Of a stretch of DNA of 64,000 nucleotides, positions 31,967 through 43,927 are shown in pieces; the stretch's first letter is position 1, and the number at the start of each line of letters is the position of its first letter. The stretch is taken from positions 248,001 through 312,000 of the forward strand of contig QPMI01000542.1 of assembly GCA_004431415.1 (NCBI GenBank). Direction: 5' to 3'. Both the position numbers and the translations under genes were made by a program. The stretch comes from Cyanophora paradoxa (Eukaryota > Glaucocystophyceae > Cyanophorales > Cyanophoraceae). Under the pieces are notes generated by a model. That model was not told where the DNA came from. It made no database searches and was given only the letters and a program-made list of their open reading frames with translations.

Positions 31967-34224
31967 CTACTTGTACGAGATCGTCACGCGGAGGAGGGCG
32001 CCTTGCAGTGCGCTGCGCATGTCGGCATCGAGGGCCGAGGCGGCCTCGCGCTTGAGCACGAGGCAGCGGAGGCGGCAAAGGGAGGAGACGGCAACGAGCC
32101 CGCCCGCCGAGCTGAGGGGCAGCGGCGAATAGACAGTGAGCTCCCGGAGGGAGGGGACGTCGGACGCCAGCCGCTGCGGCAGCAGAGGAACGCCGCGACT
32201 ACGAGTGAGCCTTCAACACGAAACCAAGATCTAGAGTCGCAAAAACAAATTAAACCGACTGGCCATGGCTGACCTTCAGGAAAGCACCCGGAATTTCGGA
32301 ATGGTTCTCCTTGCATTCAATGGCCAGCTCTTTGAGACCCGTCCACTGCTTCATTGATTCCCTTGCGAAAGCCGCGAAGGTCGTTGCCGACAATCTGAGT
32401 TCTAGATTCTGCAATTCGGTTCGGATCCTAGTTACGGGATGCGGGCCATCATTTGGCAGCATATGCAGCATAATTAAATTTAAATACTAGTAATCATGGA
32501 AGGGTGAAGCTTACTCTCAGCTCAACCAGCTTGGAGGCGGTTGCAGCGAACGATGCGGAGGCAGCTTCGTCCAGACCACTGTGCACAAGGATGGCACTTT
32601 GTAGGCTGCCAGCAATGGAAAGAAGCGACGAAATGTCCGTTGGGCCCTTAAGCTTCATGTCCAGGCGGATGTACTCCAGCTGTCGCATGCCGCCGACGAA
32701 GACAATGTTCATATGCCACAAAACAACAGAATATGCTGCCGATGGGCGAGACGGTGGTGAGTTGCTTTTCTACTGAGTTGGCATTTGTAGTTATTCACCG
32801 CGCAGAGAGGAGAGGCCGGAGAGCGGCTGCAGGTCCGCTTCGGAAGCGCTTGGCCATATTCTCAACCCGACCTTGTTGTAGAATTCTAAGGAAACTTAAG
32901 TTGGCTACCAAAAAAGGCAACAATCGGAACTTGTTCAAAGCACACCCACTGTAAGCTGCTCAAGCAGCCGGAAAGCGGCGATCGACGAAAAGATGGGAAG
33001 CAAAGGGCCATAATAATTGCCGATGACGCCACACTTCAGCCGCTTGAGCGTGTGGGCCAGTGGTGCGAGGACTTGCAGAGTTTCGAGGGTCATCGGCAGG
33101 CTGCGTGGCAGATGGTGACGTCGACACGAAGCCGAATCCAAAATAAATGAATTTTAAACGCCGCACAAGGCGAGTTCCAAAGCCCGCAGTGGAAGGGAAG
33201 CCAACGCCTGGAGGGCCCCCTGGACGATCGGTCCCGCTGCCATGTTGATGTTCTCCTGCAGCCAGTCCGACGATACTCCCCAAATGTACAACTGAATTTC
33301 CGACAAACATCAGATGCAGCTGATGTTGGGAATAAAGGGAGATCGAAGGCATTAAATAATCGCTACCTGCTGGAGTCGCGAGAAGTGCTGAACTGCTGGC
33401 AGCACGGCTCTGGCGATGGTGCTTTTGAATACAATGACCAACTTCGTAAGCTGCTCGCCGACTGATTTGCTAAGCTTGATGAAAGAGCCGTCGTTGAGAT
33501 CGCCGTTCGCCAGAACAAGAGAGCCCAGGGCTTCCCGGCGCTTGTTCGGCTGATCAAGAAGCGCATCGATGAATCTGTCGCTGGCTGGTTGGACTTGCAT
33601 GCGCTGCCAAAGGCTGGGCTGCTGGGCGAGGCTGCGGAAGCGGCGGGAGACGTGGCTCAGCCGCACGAGCTTGTCGAGAATTTGATCGGTGCAACGACGG
33701 GAGCCGGAGTACTCTTGGATTGACCCAGTCTTTAGGTAGCTCCACTCCGACGCCTTGCCGATGATGCGCGTGACGAGGTCGTCGGGCAGCGCGTCGAATG
33801 GGCTGCCGCCGGCCGCCATCGCCGCCGCCACGCGCGAGAGCGCCGCCGCGGAGCTCGAAGCTGCGGACGATCGCGAATAAGCGCGATGCTATCGCAGGCT
33901 ATATATATACCTAGGCAGCGGCGGCCGCGCCAGATATTGACGCAATGCGCACCGGTACCCTGTTCATGATCAACTGCATATGTGTGTATATGGCCACCCT
34001 GATCATGGCCAGCTGAAGCTGCAGCCGCGACCGCGCTCGACGACGATGCTCCCGCAGAGAAGGTGCCAGATCCTTTCGACGTGCACGTGAGCAGCAAAGG
34101 AGGGCTCAGAGAAACGCGCGCGGGCGCGCGCCGCGCGGGCGCGCGCGGCTCGAGGTGGCTGACCTGCCGGCGGCAAATCTCCCGCCCTCGCGCGCTTCGC
34201 CGCCCGCTCGCGCGCCAGATGCAT
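31967..34224 (-). CDS. F-box / leucine-rich-repeat-like protein, copy 2
   Basis: Paralogue of the gene at 1598-3577 on the opposite strand, with the same exon order. Exon 1 is 34164-34224 (MHLARERAAKRARAGDLPPA), spliced at the same CCGGCAG|GTCAGC donor. The second exon (about 33370-33865) gives SPFDALPDDLVTRIIGKASE (F-box) and HVSRRFRSLAQQPSLWQRM. LRR-like exons follow: LETLQVLAPLAHTLKRLKC, SEADLQPLSGLSSLRGE, DISSLLSIAGSLQSAIL, MKQWTGLKELAIECKENHSE. Exon 7 ends GAFLK at 32274 with a GT donor, where copy 1 has GC. The proximal last exon is 31967-32173. The frame looks intact throughout. Function is presumed SCF substrate recognition. It is divergent from phytochrome 2. Confidence 0.75.
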
Positions 34225-34590
34225 CTGCCCCGAGAGCACTTCAGTACCGCCTGCGATCACAAACCGGCGCCGGGCGGGGCGCACCGGGCGTCACAAGCCG
34301 CAACTCGATGATCCCGCGAGAAAAGTATTTAAAAGTAAATCAAGAGGGCATGAAGAGGAAAATGAGACGGGAACGGAAATTTAAGATCGAGAGGCGAATT
34401 CGAATTCTAGAGCTCTAGGCTCGAAGAGGACGATCGCGTGAGAGGAAACTCGACGATCGCGCGAGAGGAAAATATAATAAGGAGCTCGAGAACATGAAGA
34501 GAACATGAAGAGCTCGAGGAGCTCGCGAGCGGGGTTCGAAGATCTAGAGGGGTTCGAATTGAAGGGCGCTGTGGCAGGTGCAGGCGCAGG
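34225..34590. promoter_or_regulatory. Divergent promoter region F-box 2 / phytochrome 2
   Basis: 366 bp, A+T-rich and purine-rich toward phytochrome 2. It contains AGTATTTAAAAGTAAA near 34324 (possible TATA-like element) and two copies of CGATCGCG(T/C)GAGAGGAAA near 34430-34470. A doubled GAACATGAAGAG lies at about 34490-34510. Role is inferred from position. Confidence 0.4.
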
Positions 34591-37500
34591 ATGAGCAATA
34601 CGCGGGAGCAGCAGGTATGCACAGACGACGAAAGCCAGCTGCACGCGAGGCTCGCGGCGCTGCGGGCGCACTCCGAGAGCGAGGTGCAAACATTCGATTT
34701 TTGCGCGATTTCTCTCGGCCGCGCGCGCCCTGATGCGTTTTCATGACAGCCCCTGGAATACGTGAATGCCGTGCAGGATTTCGCGGCCCTCGTCGCCGTG
34801 GATTCCGAATATCGCATCGCCCATGCAAGCGCGAATTGCGCCTCTTTCTTCGGGCTTCCTGGAGACTTTGGCAGCGTCGTGGGACGCTCGCTGGACGCGA
34901 TCCTCGATCCCGAAGCGCTGCTCGAGCTTCGGGAGGCCTCCGAAACGCCGTTCAGGGATTGCCGCGTGGCCCGCCCGAAATCGAATGCCGAGGGAGACAA
35001 GGCGGCTTCTGTCATCGCGAAGGCGGTGGAAATGAGCCCCGTGGTCAAGGTGCGTAGCGGAAAGCCTTGAGTGAGCGCGCACGTGCGCGCGCCAAAAATC
35101 GAAATTTTAATATGTGGTCCAGATCGAGTACGGCGGGCGCGTGCTGAACTGTATCGTTCATGCGATGCACGAGGAGGGCCTCGTCTGCATCGAATTTCAA
35201 AACTGCACATGCAGTGAGTCGACTCATGCATGTAGAGGCCGCGGCAGCGCGTGCGCTTTAATTTAGATATGGATCTCGAACAAATGACTAAGACACGCAG
35301 TCACAAATCAGCGGGTCGCGCGGAGGGCGTCTGCCCCTCGCGTCCGTCGCGCCATTGGTCTGTCTTCGCCCTTTTTCATGCACGCTGCGGATTTTAATTG
35401 GGGCGTGCAGAGTGCCTCCGCGCTTGCCAGGATCTCCACTCCATCTGCGAAGAGGCTGTGAAGCAGGTCATTTATATTCGTACTGCTAAATTGCACACAT
35501 TTCCAAACCGACCAACATTTCAGCTGATCGACATGGTCCCTTTCCATCGATGCAACGTTTATCGGGTCCGCATCTAGCTCATTCTTTAAATATAATTTAC
35601 ATTACTTCTCAGTTCGATCGAAACGGGGAGGGAAACGTCGTCGCTGAGGTTCGCGATCGGAAGGGTTTTTAATTCGGGGGTGGCCGAGGCCAAATCGAGT
35701 ACTGCAGCTGGTGACGTGCACCGCATGCGCAGGCGATAGCGGACGACGCCCCTCCCGAAATTGAGCGCTATCTCGGTTTGTCCCATTATATATACGCTGG
35801 ACGTCTGGATCTCCACATTCATACCCGGCCTTCAGGCCTGCGCTACCCCTCGTGGGACATTCCCGGCGTTGCTCGGCGCTTCTTCCTTCGGAACCGCCAG
35901 CGGCTCATCCAGGACGCCGCCGCACGTGCGTGAACGCGACATACATTCAGCTTTGATTTGGCGCTCTGATTTCCTGCTGATGCAATTGCAATCGTTCAAT
36001 GCACAGCGCCGGTCGCCATCGAGCCGCCGCTGAACAGCCGGACCGGCCGCCCCCTCGACCTGACCTTCGCGGACTCCCGCCGCGCCTCCCCCTGCCACCA
36101 TATCCTTGCCCCCGCTTGCCCCGTTGGCGCATTTCAAAACGCAGCGCTCTCTTGACCCCGCCCCACTGCAGTACATGCTCAACATGGGCACCCGCGCGTC
36201 CCTCGTGAACGCAATTGTAGTCCACGGCCGACTCTTCGGTGCGATCGCGCGCTCGAGCTCGGCTCCAGGCTCTGCGCACTAAAGAGGCCATCTGACGCGC
36301 GCGCGCGTGCGCAGGCCTGCTGGTGCTGCACGACGCCCGGCCGGCCTTCGTCTGCTACGACGTGCGCCAGGGCACCGCCCTGTTTGCGGAGGTGCGTCGC
36401 GAAAGATCTGATCATGACCGCAAAAATCTAGAGTGCGAAAGGCGCGAAGTAAATGCGAATTTCGCAGAGCGTGAGCCAGGCCATCGAGGGCCGGCTCGAG
36501 GAGTCCAAGCGCATCGCTGAGGCTCGGGCTCGCGAATTCCATTCAAGGGTGCGGAAATGCACTCAAATGCGCTCATGGGCGTAAATTTAAAGCAAACGCG
36601 ATTTCAGGTGCTAGCCAGGGTCAGTCTGGACAGGGATATTCTGGAGGCACTGTGTGGGGGCGGGGACGATGAAGTGTCGCTTCGGGAGGCGCTGCCCTCC
36701 TGTGACGCTGCCGCTATGGTCCTTTTTCCGGAAGATTCGCGCTCTGACGGTGCGGCAGCGTCGAGTTTGGCGGCTTCTAACTGGGCTCATTGTGTATGCG
36801 CAGCAGAAAATCCGCTGCACGCGACGGAGTCGTTTCCTCCACCCGGGCCCCGCGTCCGCGTCGGCGCTCCCGATCGATCCGAAGGATCACGCCTGGAGCC
36901 TCTACTGCTTGCGGTCCGTTCACTGTACATGATCGAATTGGATCCAAAAGTGACGTGCAATTTCCCGGATAGCTCTGCAGCGATGGAATTCCTGCGAAAA
37001 AGGAGGCCGACCGAATCGCCGGTGAGGAGGCAAAGATACCGGTGCGTTTACGCTGGCAGATCTAGATACCACAACTGCAACCCCTAGGCCTGTTTCGTAA
37101 GCGCTGAGTAAGACGTGTGATTCGAGCGGCAGGGTCCGTTCGTGTGGTGCACAGAGGATGTGGCGGGAGAACTTCAGGGGCTGGCCCACGCCACGGACCA
37201 GCTGCAGGACCCACAGGTTGCGAAATCCGCGGCTCTGCCTTTTTCGCACTAAAGCGTTTACGCCGGTATTCGCGTTTTTCGCAGCGGCGAGACGACCTCG
37301 CAGCGCTTGCGGGGCGCTGGCCCGTCGAGCAGGCCGCGGGTTGCATCGCCGTCGAGTTCATCACTGACCGCGGGTGCGAATGCACGCGGTTAAATTAGCT
37401 TCCTCAGTTCTGTAGGGAAACCTAAGATGCTTGCGCTGATTCTTCGCATATTTCCAGCTACCTGGTGTTTTTGCGCAAGGCGTCGCAGCAAGAAGTGCAC

Positions 37501-40500
37501 TGGGGAGGAAAGATTCAGAGGGAAGAAAGGGGCGCACCAGATTCGGAGCAGCACCTCTCTCCGAGGTAGATACACGTCAATCACATTCGCTTCTATCTAT
37601 TTCGATCCTCCTCGCGCTCAGAAAATCATTCGCACTCTGGAAGGTGCTCGCGGTACCGGTTGGCTGTGGATTTGCAGCCGTGCATTTGCAGCCGGACTGG
37701 CATGGCGCATATACCATTTTTGAAATCGCGTTCACACAAATTAAACGCAGGAGCTTCGAACCGACAAGGCCGTTCCGTTCTTGCCGGAGGAAGTGTACAC
37801 GGCCGCTGCGCTGGGGAGGGGCCTCGCAGACGCGGTCCACCTGGCGGAGAAGCTGTACTTCCGCGGTCGCTTCCTCGTCGAGGTGGACGCAATTCATGCT
37901 TGAAATCGACTGCCTTTTGACTCCGAGTACTTATTTCTTTTTCTGCGAAGCTGAACGCAAAGCTGGAGGAGGGGAATATGCGACTCCGGGACCTGGCCAG
38001 CGACCTTCGGCATCTTATAGAAACCGTCCCCGTGCGCTCTTTCGGAAGATTTAGATCTCGATGCACTTGTATTAATGGAGATCAACAATTAAATTTGCCA
38101 TCATCAAGTGGTGTTTAATGCAATGTTCATTGCGCAGGTTCCGGTCATTGGAGTTGACATCAACCTCACTATAGACGGTGCAGATTCGACTTCTGCTTTT
38201 AAAATCGGGATTGCAGCTTGCAGCGTGTCGCTGACGGTCATCTTTTGAAAAACCTGCAGAGTGGAATCCAGCTGCCTCGGACGTGTTCGGGTCCGTCTCC
38301 TTTAAGCGATCGCATCTTTATAAATTAAGTAAACTCGCGAGCCGTTCCGCTTCTGCCCTTTGCTGACGTGCGAATGCTGCAAATTAAAAGCTTTCCGCGG
38401 GACCAAGTGATCGGGGCCCGTTTCATTGAGACGTGCTTCCCGCCTGGCCAGTGGCCTGTAGGTAACCGAACGGCCGAACGGGGGGATAGAGGGCACGGAT
38501 CGGATCCGGGGCGGCCGCGGTAGAATTTAGGCGAGGGAATTAGATCCCCAGCTAGGAGCGGGGTGTGGCGGAGGCGCTAGGCTTGCTCCCGTTCAAGAAG
38601 CGGCGGCGTCCCCCGTTCGCAGGGCGCTGAAGTGCGCCAATTTATTAACGCGCCGCTTCTAGAACGGGAGAGGAACGCCTTTATCCTGCCGGAAGCCTGG
38701 TCTTCGCGCCCATACTCTGCGTTCCTCTCTTATTTAAATTTCACAGTGCAAAAGCTGATGGCCGATGCCCTCTCTGGTAAACCGCGATCTCCGCCTCGCT
38801 GTAGCGGGGTGGGTTTAATTTGAATTCGTATATATTTGTCTTCATCTGTCCATTGGTGAAACTCTAACGCATGTGCAGGAGTCTGCCGCCGGCGACTCGC
38901 CTGCGGGACGAAGGGCGGTCTGCCACCCTGCGGCGGTGCACCGCCTCAGCACGGAGGTCGTTTCCATATTAATGCGTATCCAATATATTGCGTGACCGCG
39001 AAAGGAACTGCATTTCATCTGGCAGGTGCAAATTCGAAGGCCAGGCGAAGGTCGTGAGTCGCGCATCTGTCTCTATGCCGTGCCGGTACGATGCAAGTTA
39101 ACAATCATTTCTGGTCCTGGTTGTGTACCTTAGCTTCAGCCCACATTAAATCGTGGGTGCAGCGCTTCGAGCAAAGCCCCTCGAGCACAAATTGCGTCGC
39201 CGGAGCCGTCATCGTGTGCGAGGGTGTGCCGTGAAAGACGTGTCGGCTGTTTTGGCATTCGATCGACATTCACGCAGATGTGACTGAGCGACGGGAAACT
39301 ATCGAAGCAGAGACACGTGCCGCTCAGGTGAGTCTCCATTTAATTTGCATGCGTACAGCTCAAAGCCTATATAATTATTATTCCTGATTCCTTACGCTCA
39401 CGATCAGGCAAGCGCCTCCAGCGCTGCAAAATCAGTATTCCTTGCCACAGTTTCACACGGTGCATAACGTCCGGCTGCCAGAGCCGGAAATCTATCTTTG
39501 CATAATGCGAACTTCTTTTTCCGCATTTCAGAAGTTCGAACGGTCTGTGCCCTCTATTGTGCTCGGATTCGAATCCGAAAATGATTTTCGCGCCTCTTTC
39601 CTCGTGCACGACACCCAATGATCAGCCCCTCAATGGTCGGGGACATCAATTCAATTTTCGCAGTGCACAAGCTTGCGCCGAGCTCATTCGATCGCCGCAG
39701 GGATCCTTGGCATGCTTCAGCTCTGCATGTGCGTGTCTTCAACCTTTAAGGGGGGGGGCGCGGCGCTCGACGCGGGCCTTGCAGGGACACGCCCCTGCCG
39801 AGCGAGGCGGCAGACTTCGTTCGGAAAGCCTACTCATCCGGTGCGCCCTTCGCGAATGCACAGCGCCCCGACCACTTTAAATGCATTGGGTCTTAATCTT
39901 GATAAAAAGCACATGCGAATTCGTAATTATAATGCATGGCCTTGCAGGAGAGTACCTGCAGCTTCTCATCTCGGACATTCTGGACGTGTCGCTGATTGAA
40001 GCGCGCAAGCTCGTGTGCGCGATTCCAGAAATTTCGCATTGAAGGCCGATCACGAGACCCTTAAGCTTTTCGCAGCTTGAAGCCGGCCTCATTCGTTGTA
40101 CGGGACCTCATTCACTCCGCCGTGGCGCTCCTCGCCCCGAAGGTACCGATTCTGTAACTTAATTACACAGAGTCAGTTGCGATTCGGGTTTCGAGCAGGC
40201 CGAGGGCAAAGGGGTGGCGCTGCGGGTCCAGATCGACGACGACGTTCCGGAGGAGATGGAGGGCGACTCCGACCGCCTCCGGCAGGCGAGCCCAGAAAGC
40301 TTGTAAATAGCATATATAAATCTTAGCCAAGAAGGAACGATTAGCTTATATAATTAGAAAAGCCTCCAGAGCCTCCTTATCATGATAGTGCGCGTGGAAG
40401 CTGCAACAAATTTATATCGTTCGCTCGCATCGCGATCAGGTCTGCATCAACCTGCTGATGAACGCGATCAAGTACTCGAAGGTGCGATCCACGCACCGCA

Positions 40501-43352
40501 GCAGCCGCTGAGCGTGACGCCGGGTCGCTCTATCGATCTCAGGGGGGCACCGTCCGCCTCCGCGCCCTGCGCCTGCCCCCGGGCGCCGAGGTGCCGCCGG
40601 CCCGTCCCCCTGCATCCGTCTTCGCTTATCGTCTTTTCATCTTCGGCAGCTGCCGACGGGGCTGGAGGCGCCGCGGGTGGAGCACGCGGCCGAGAACCGC
40701 GACGAGGCCGGCGACCGCCTCTACGTCGAGGTAAATAACACTATAATTAGAGATTTTGAAATCGCGTTCCCAAAGCTTCGTGACCACCGCTGGACTTCTT
40801 CGAAGAGCTTAATCGATATCGTTGAGATATGTAATCATGCTTTTGAATCGTGATCGATATCTAACTCGGCTTGCCAAAAGACGCGATGTCGACTTATTAT
40901 TCGCGATGGACCACGACTTCCTTGAGGCGTTAAACGTTCTCGCGGCTGCAGGTGCGGGACGAGGGGATAGGCGTGCAGGAGGAGGACCTGTCCCGCCTCT
41001 TCCACCTCTTCAGGTCCCGGCGAAATTCCGAAATTCAGCGTTACAATTAAATATTACGCTCACTTCATTGCGCTCGTTTTCGACAGCCGGGTGTTGAAGA
41101 CGGGCTCGGGGCCCGCGGCGCCGAGCTCGGAGCCGAGCTCGGATGCGGGAAAGGCCTCCCCGGTGCGGCGTGAATGCTGAGCAGTTAATCGCTGAAACGT
41201 TCATTTCTGGCCGCTGCCCTGGCCTTAAGCTTCATGTTCGCCAACAGCGTCCGGCGGCGGCGCCGGCGCCCGGGGCCGACCGCCTCGTCGCCGACCCCGG
41301 GGGGACGGGCCTCGGCCTCGCCGTCTCCCGCGTGCGCCGCCCGCCCCATCAGAGGTTGCACGCGCGATTGGCTTGGCTAACTTAAGATTCGAGCTCGGTG
41401 TCATAGCGTTCGGTTAGCGTATACATTAAGATCGACAAGTTAATTGCACGGATAGTCATATAGATGATATGATCATGAAAGGTTCATATGAATAGCTGTC
41501 TCCCGCGTGCTCTCCGCCCTCCATCGTCTTGAATTGGATCGGTTGCGAATATTAATATTGATACGCGAATGCGCAGGAACTCATCATGCTCATGCGCGGC
41601 GTCATCGGCTGCACCTCGGTGCTTCGCTGCTCTAAATCTCCTGCGGCTTCTTCCATTTTCTGGCTCGCGCCAACGACCGCCCCAGGCGCCCGGGGTGGGG
41701 AGCGCTTTCTACTTCGTCGTTCCCATCGCTCCGACCTCGGCGGCGGCGTCGGCCTCCGCGGAGCACGCGCGGCCGGCCGCGTGCTCGGCGCCCGCTGTCG
41801 AGGCCGAGGCCTCGAGCTCGGCCGCGCCGCTCAGCGAGGTAACCAAGCCCTCCTCGAGCTCGCGCTGTTTCGAATCCAACCTAAGACCTAATCATAATTA
41901 TATTGGAACAGGCACCCGAGGGGCCGTCCGGGTCCGCGGCTGCCCGGAGCCCACACGTGCTCCTTGTCGAAGGTGCGCCCTCCTCACAAGCTTAAGTAAA
42001 GGATATCCTAAAACGCTATCTAAATTAAAGCGTACAAACACGGTGGGGAAATTGAATACAGTGTGCCGGTGAAATGAAACGCTGAAAAAACTCGAGCATA
42101 TCAAATTCGAAGAAATCATGACGGCGTCGGCGCCGCAGACAACCCCTTCAACCGCGAGGTGGCGCGGCTGATGCTCACCAAGAACGGCTGCGAGGTCGAG
42201 ACGGTGCGAAATGCAGCCGATCGAAATTTGGCTAAAGATTTACGGCGCTGAGCTGCGAAAATCGGCGTTCGCAGGCAGAGGACGGGCGGCAGGCAGTAGA
42301 CGCGTTCGCGGCGAGGCAGGCGGCCGGGGGCCCCCCGTACGACTGCATCCTCATGGACTGTGAGGTGCGTTTGCGTGCGGCGCCTGCGCGCTGGGCCCGC
42401 GCCCGCAAGGCCTGCGCTGAGCTGCTTGCGCTGCCCGCGCAGATGCCTGTGCTGGACGGGTGATCATAAGCGAATTTGCGAAGTAAGAGTCAACGCCGGT
42501 CTCACGATCAGAGCGGCGCAGTCTGGGGGCCACTCGGGAGATACGGCGGCTGGAAGGGCTCTCTGATGAACCGGCGCGGCCCGTCCCCATCGTGGCCCTG
42601 GTTCGATGCGGCGTTTTCGCGCTGGAACTACGTCTGCTAACTATGCGCTCCTGCTTTTTCGCGCACGTGCAGACCGCCCACGGTGCTTGCCGCGCACTAC
42701 ACCGCGAGCAGCTTTCGCAGGGACCCTGGCGGACAGAAAATAAAACTAGAGCAGACGCGATATATAGCTGCAAGAATACGGGCGGGAATAAAGAACATTT
42801 TGACGCCCTCGCAGCGATGCGGGAGCAGCGAGACGCGTGCCTGGCCGCCGGCATGACCGACTTCGTGCGCGGGTTTGAATTTTGAGTCGCCGGCTTAAGC
42901 TTGGATATATATTGACTCGAGTTTTTATCTCGCGCGCAGATGACCAAGCCGTTCTCTAAAGTGCGCGAATCGCGATTAGGTCGACGTCTCTCTCCTTTCA
43001 ATCTCCAACCAGTTTCGCTTCTTCGCATTCGCAGGCACAGCTGCTCTCGGCGGTCGGCAAGCACGCGGGGGGTGTCGCCGCCCCCCACGCTCACCCGACG
43101 CGCCCGCTCGCCCTCAGGGTTTGCCGCCAACGCCCCCAGCACTTATGTTTCGCGGCGCCGGCCCGCATCCGGTCGGAGTCTGCCAGGCTGACTCGGACTG
43201 GGATCGCTCGATCCAGCGCGGCTCGCAGCGCGGCTCGCAGAGTTCGACCACGGACTCTGCTTGCACGGCGGAGGACTAATATAATCAAAACAGACTTGAG
43301 AGATCGTTTATCTTGTAGCATAGAAAACTCGTCAAAACTTGGAAGCATGTAA
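34591..43352 (+). CDS. Phytochrome hybrid histidine kinase 2
   Basis: Tandem paralogue of phytochrome 1 with matching domain order and intron positions. The start MSNTREQQVCTDDESQLHAR leads into PAS (PLEYVNAVQDFAALVAVDSE, SVVGRSLDAILDPEALLEL). GAF has ERYLGLRYPSWDIPGVARRF (Asp 35856-35858) and SPC-H-LQYMLNMGTRAS (Cys 36093-36095). PHY (PFVWCTEDVAGELQGLA) and PAS (PRDQVIGARFIETCFPPGQW) follow. HisKA reads SVFLATVSH-EVRT (His 39456-39458). HATPase has INLLMNAIKYSK, DEGIGV and GGTGLGLAV. The receiver has DNPFNREVARLMLTKNGCEV with phospho-Asp 42356-42358. After the TKP motif the frame continues about 100 residues to a TAA at 43350-43352; the true C-terminus may be shorter if a further intron is removed. 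All key residues are present. Confidence 0.88.
36100..36166 (+). other. U12-type AT-AC intron in phytochrome 2 GAF exon
   Basis: 67-nt intron at exactly the position seen in phytochrome 1. Donor ATATCCTT, branch TCTTGACC with the branch A at 36155, end AC at 36166, 11 nt downstream. The interiors of the two introns differ in length and sequence, but the three U12 signals are kept. Confidence 0.85.
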
Positions 43353-43927
43353 CATAGCAGAAATCATGATCTCGCGATCGATGTGATGTAAATAGCTCTC
43401 CCCCTGTGTAACTATATCATGTAAACTTATACCTATCGCCCTCAGGGCCTTCAAGACTTAAGCTTCGCTGTGATGTACATATAACTCTCGCCCTTCGACC
43501 AGCGCTCTCGAAATGTAAGATCAAATACGTGAATCGGAGATCGTGTGCGGGGCTCGAATTAGGACCGGTATCTGGATAGATTGGTGGCCCGGCACCCGTC
43601 CGCGCTCGCGTCCGGAAACCAGCTGCAGACTCCTGATCATGAGAGCGGCGCGCTCGAAATTCGCGCCGCGCCGCGCATGCATGCTGCGAAATTCGCTTTT
43701 TTTCGGTTGGCTTTTTCCGCCGTTTTTTTGTCGCTGAATTCCGGTATCCCGAAAGTAGTTGAGGGACCGGCGCTGCGCGGCGCAGCACCTCGGGAGCGTG
43801 TGAAGCCGCACTTAGGAGCTAGAAGAGTGAGTGCATCCCGAGCGGCGGAAGAAGCTCAAGAGCTGTAGAGAGCTAAAGAGAGTCAAAGAGCTAGCAAGGC
43901 CCGCCGCAGCGTCCATCGGCAGCAGCT
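43353..43927. other. Intergenic, phytochrome 2 to SPEF1-like gene
   Basis: 575 bp with no recognised gene. It should hold the phytochrome 2 3' end and the SPEF1-like promoter. A T-rich stretch (GCTTTTTTTCGG, CGTTTTTTTGTCG) lies at 43690-43735. Confidence 0.4.

Larger units (their letters stand above)
30595..32270 (-). repeat. Three identical 536-bp modules separated by G-tracts (last-exon array)
   Basis: The modules start CAACGTTTTTGAGACAGTAC at 30611, 31171 and 31731, exactly 560 bp apart. By eye they are identical. Each is preceded by a G-run: 16 G at 30595-30610, 24 G at 31147-31170 and 24 G at 31707-31730. Each module ends ...CTGGCCATGG and contains, on the minus strand, part of an intron, the 207-nt last exon of the F-box gene and its 3' flank. 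The third module runs without a G-run into the parent gene at 32271. The G-runs can form G-quadruplexes. Confidence 0.92.

Noticed and set aside
43100..43352. Functional C-terminal extension of phytochrome 2
   Set aside because: The open tail is Arg/Ala-rich and has no counterpart in phytochrome 1; it could be read-through beyond an unrecognised splice site.
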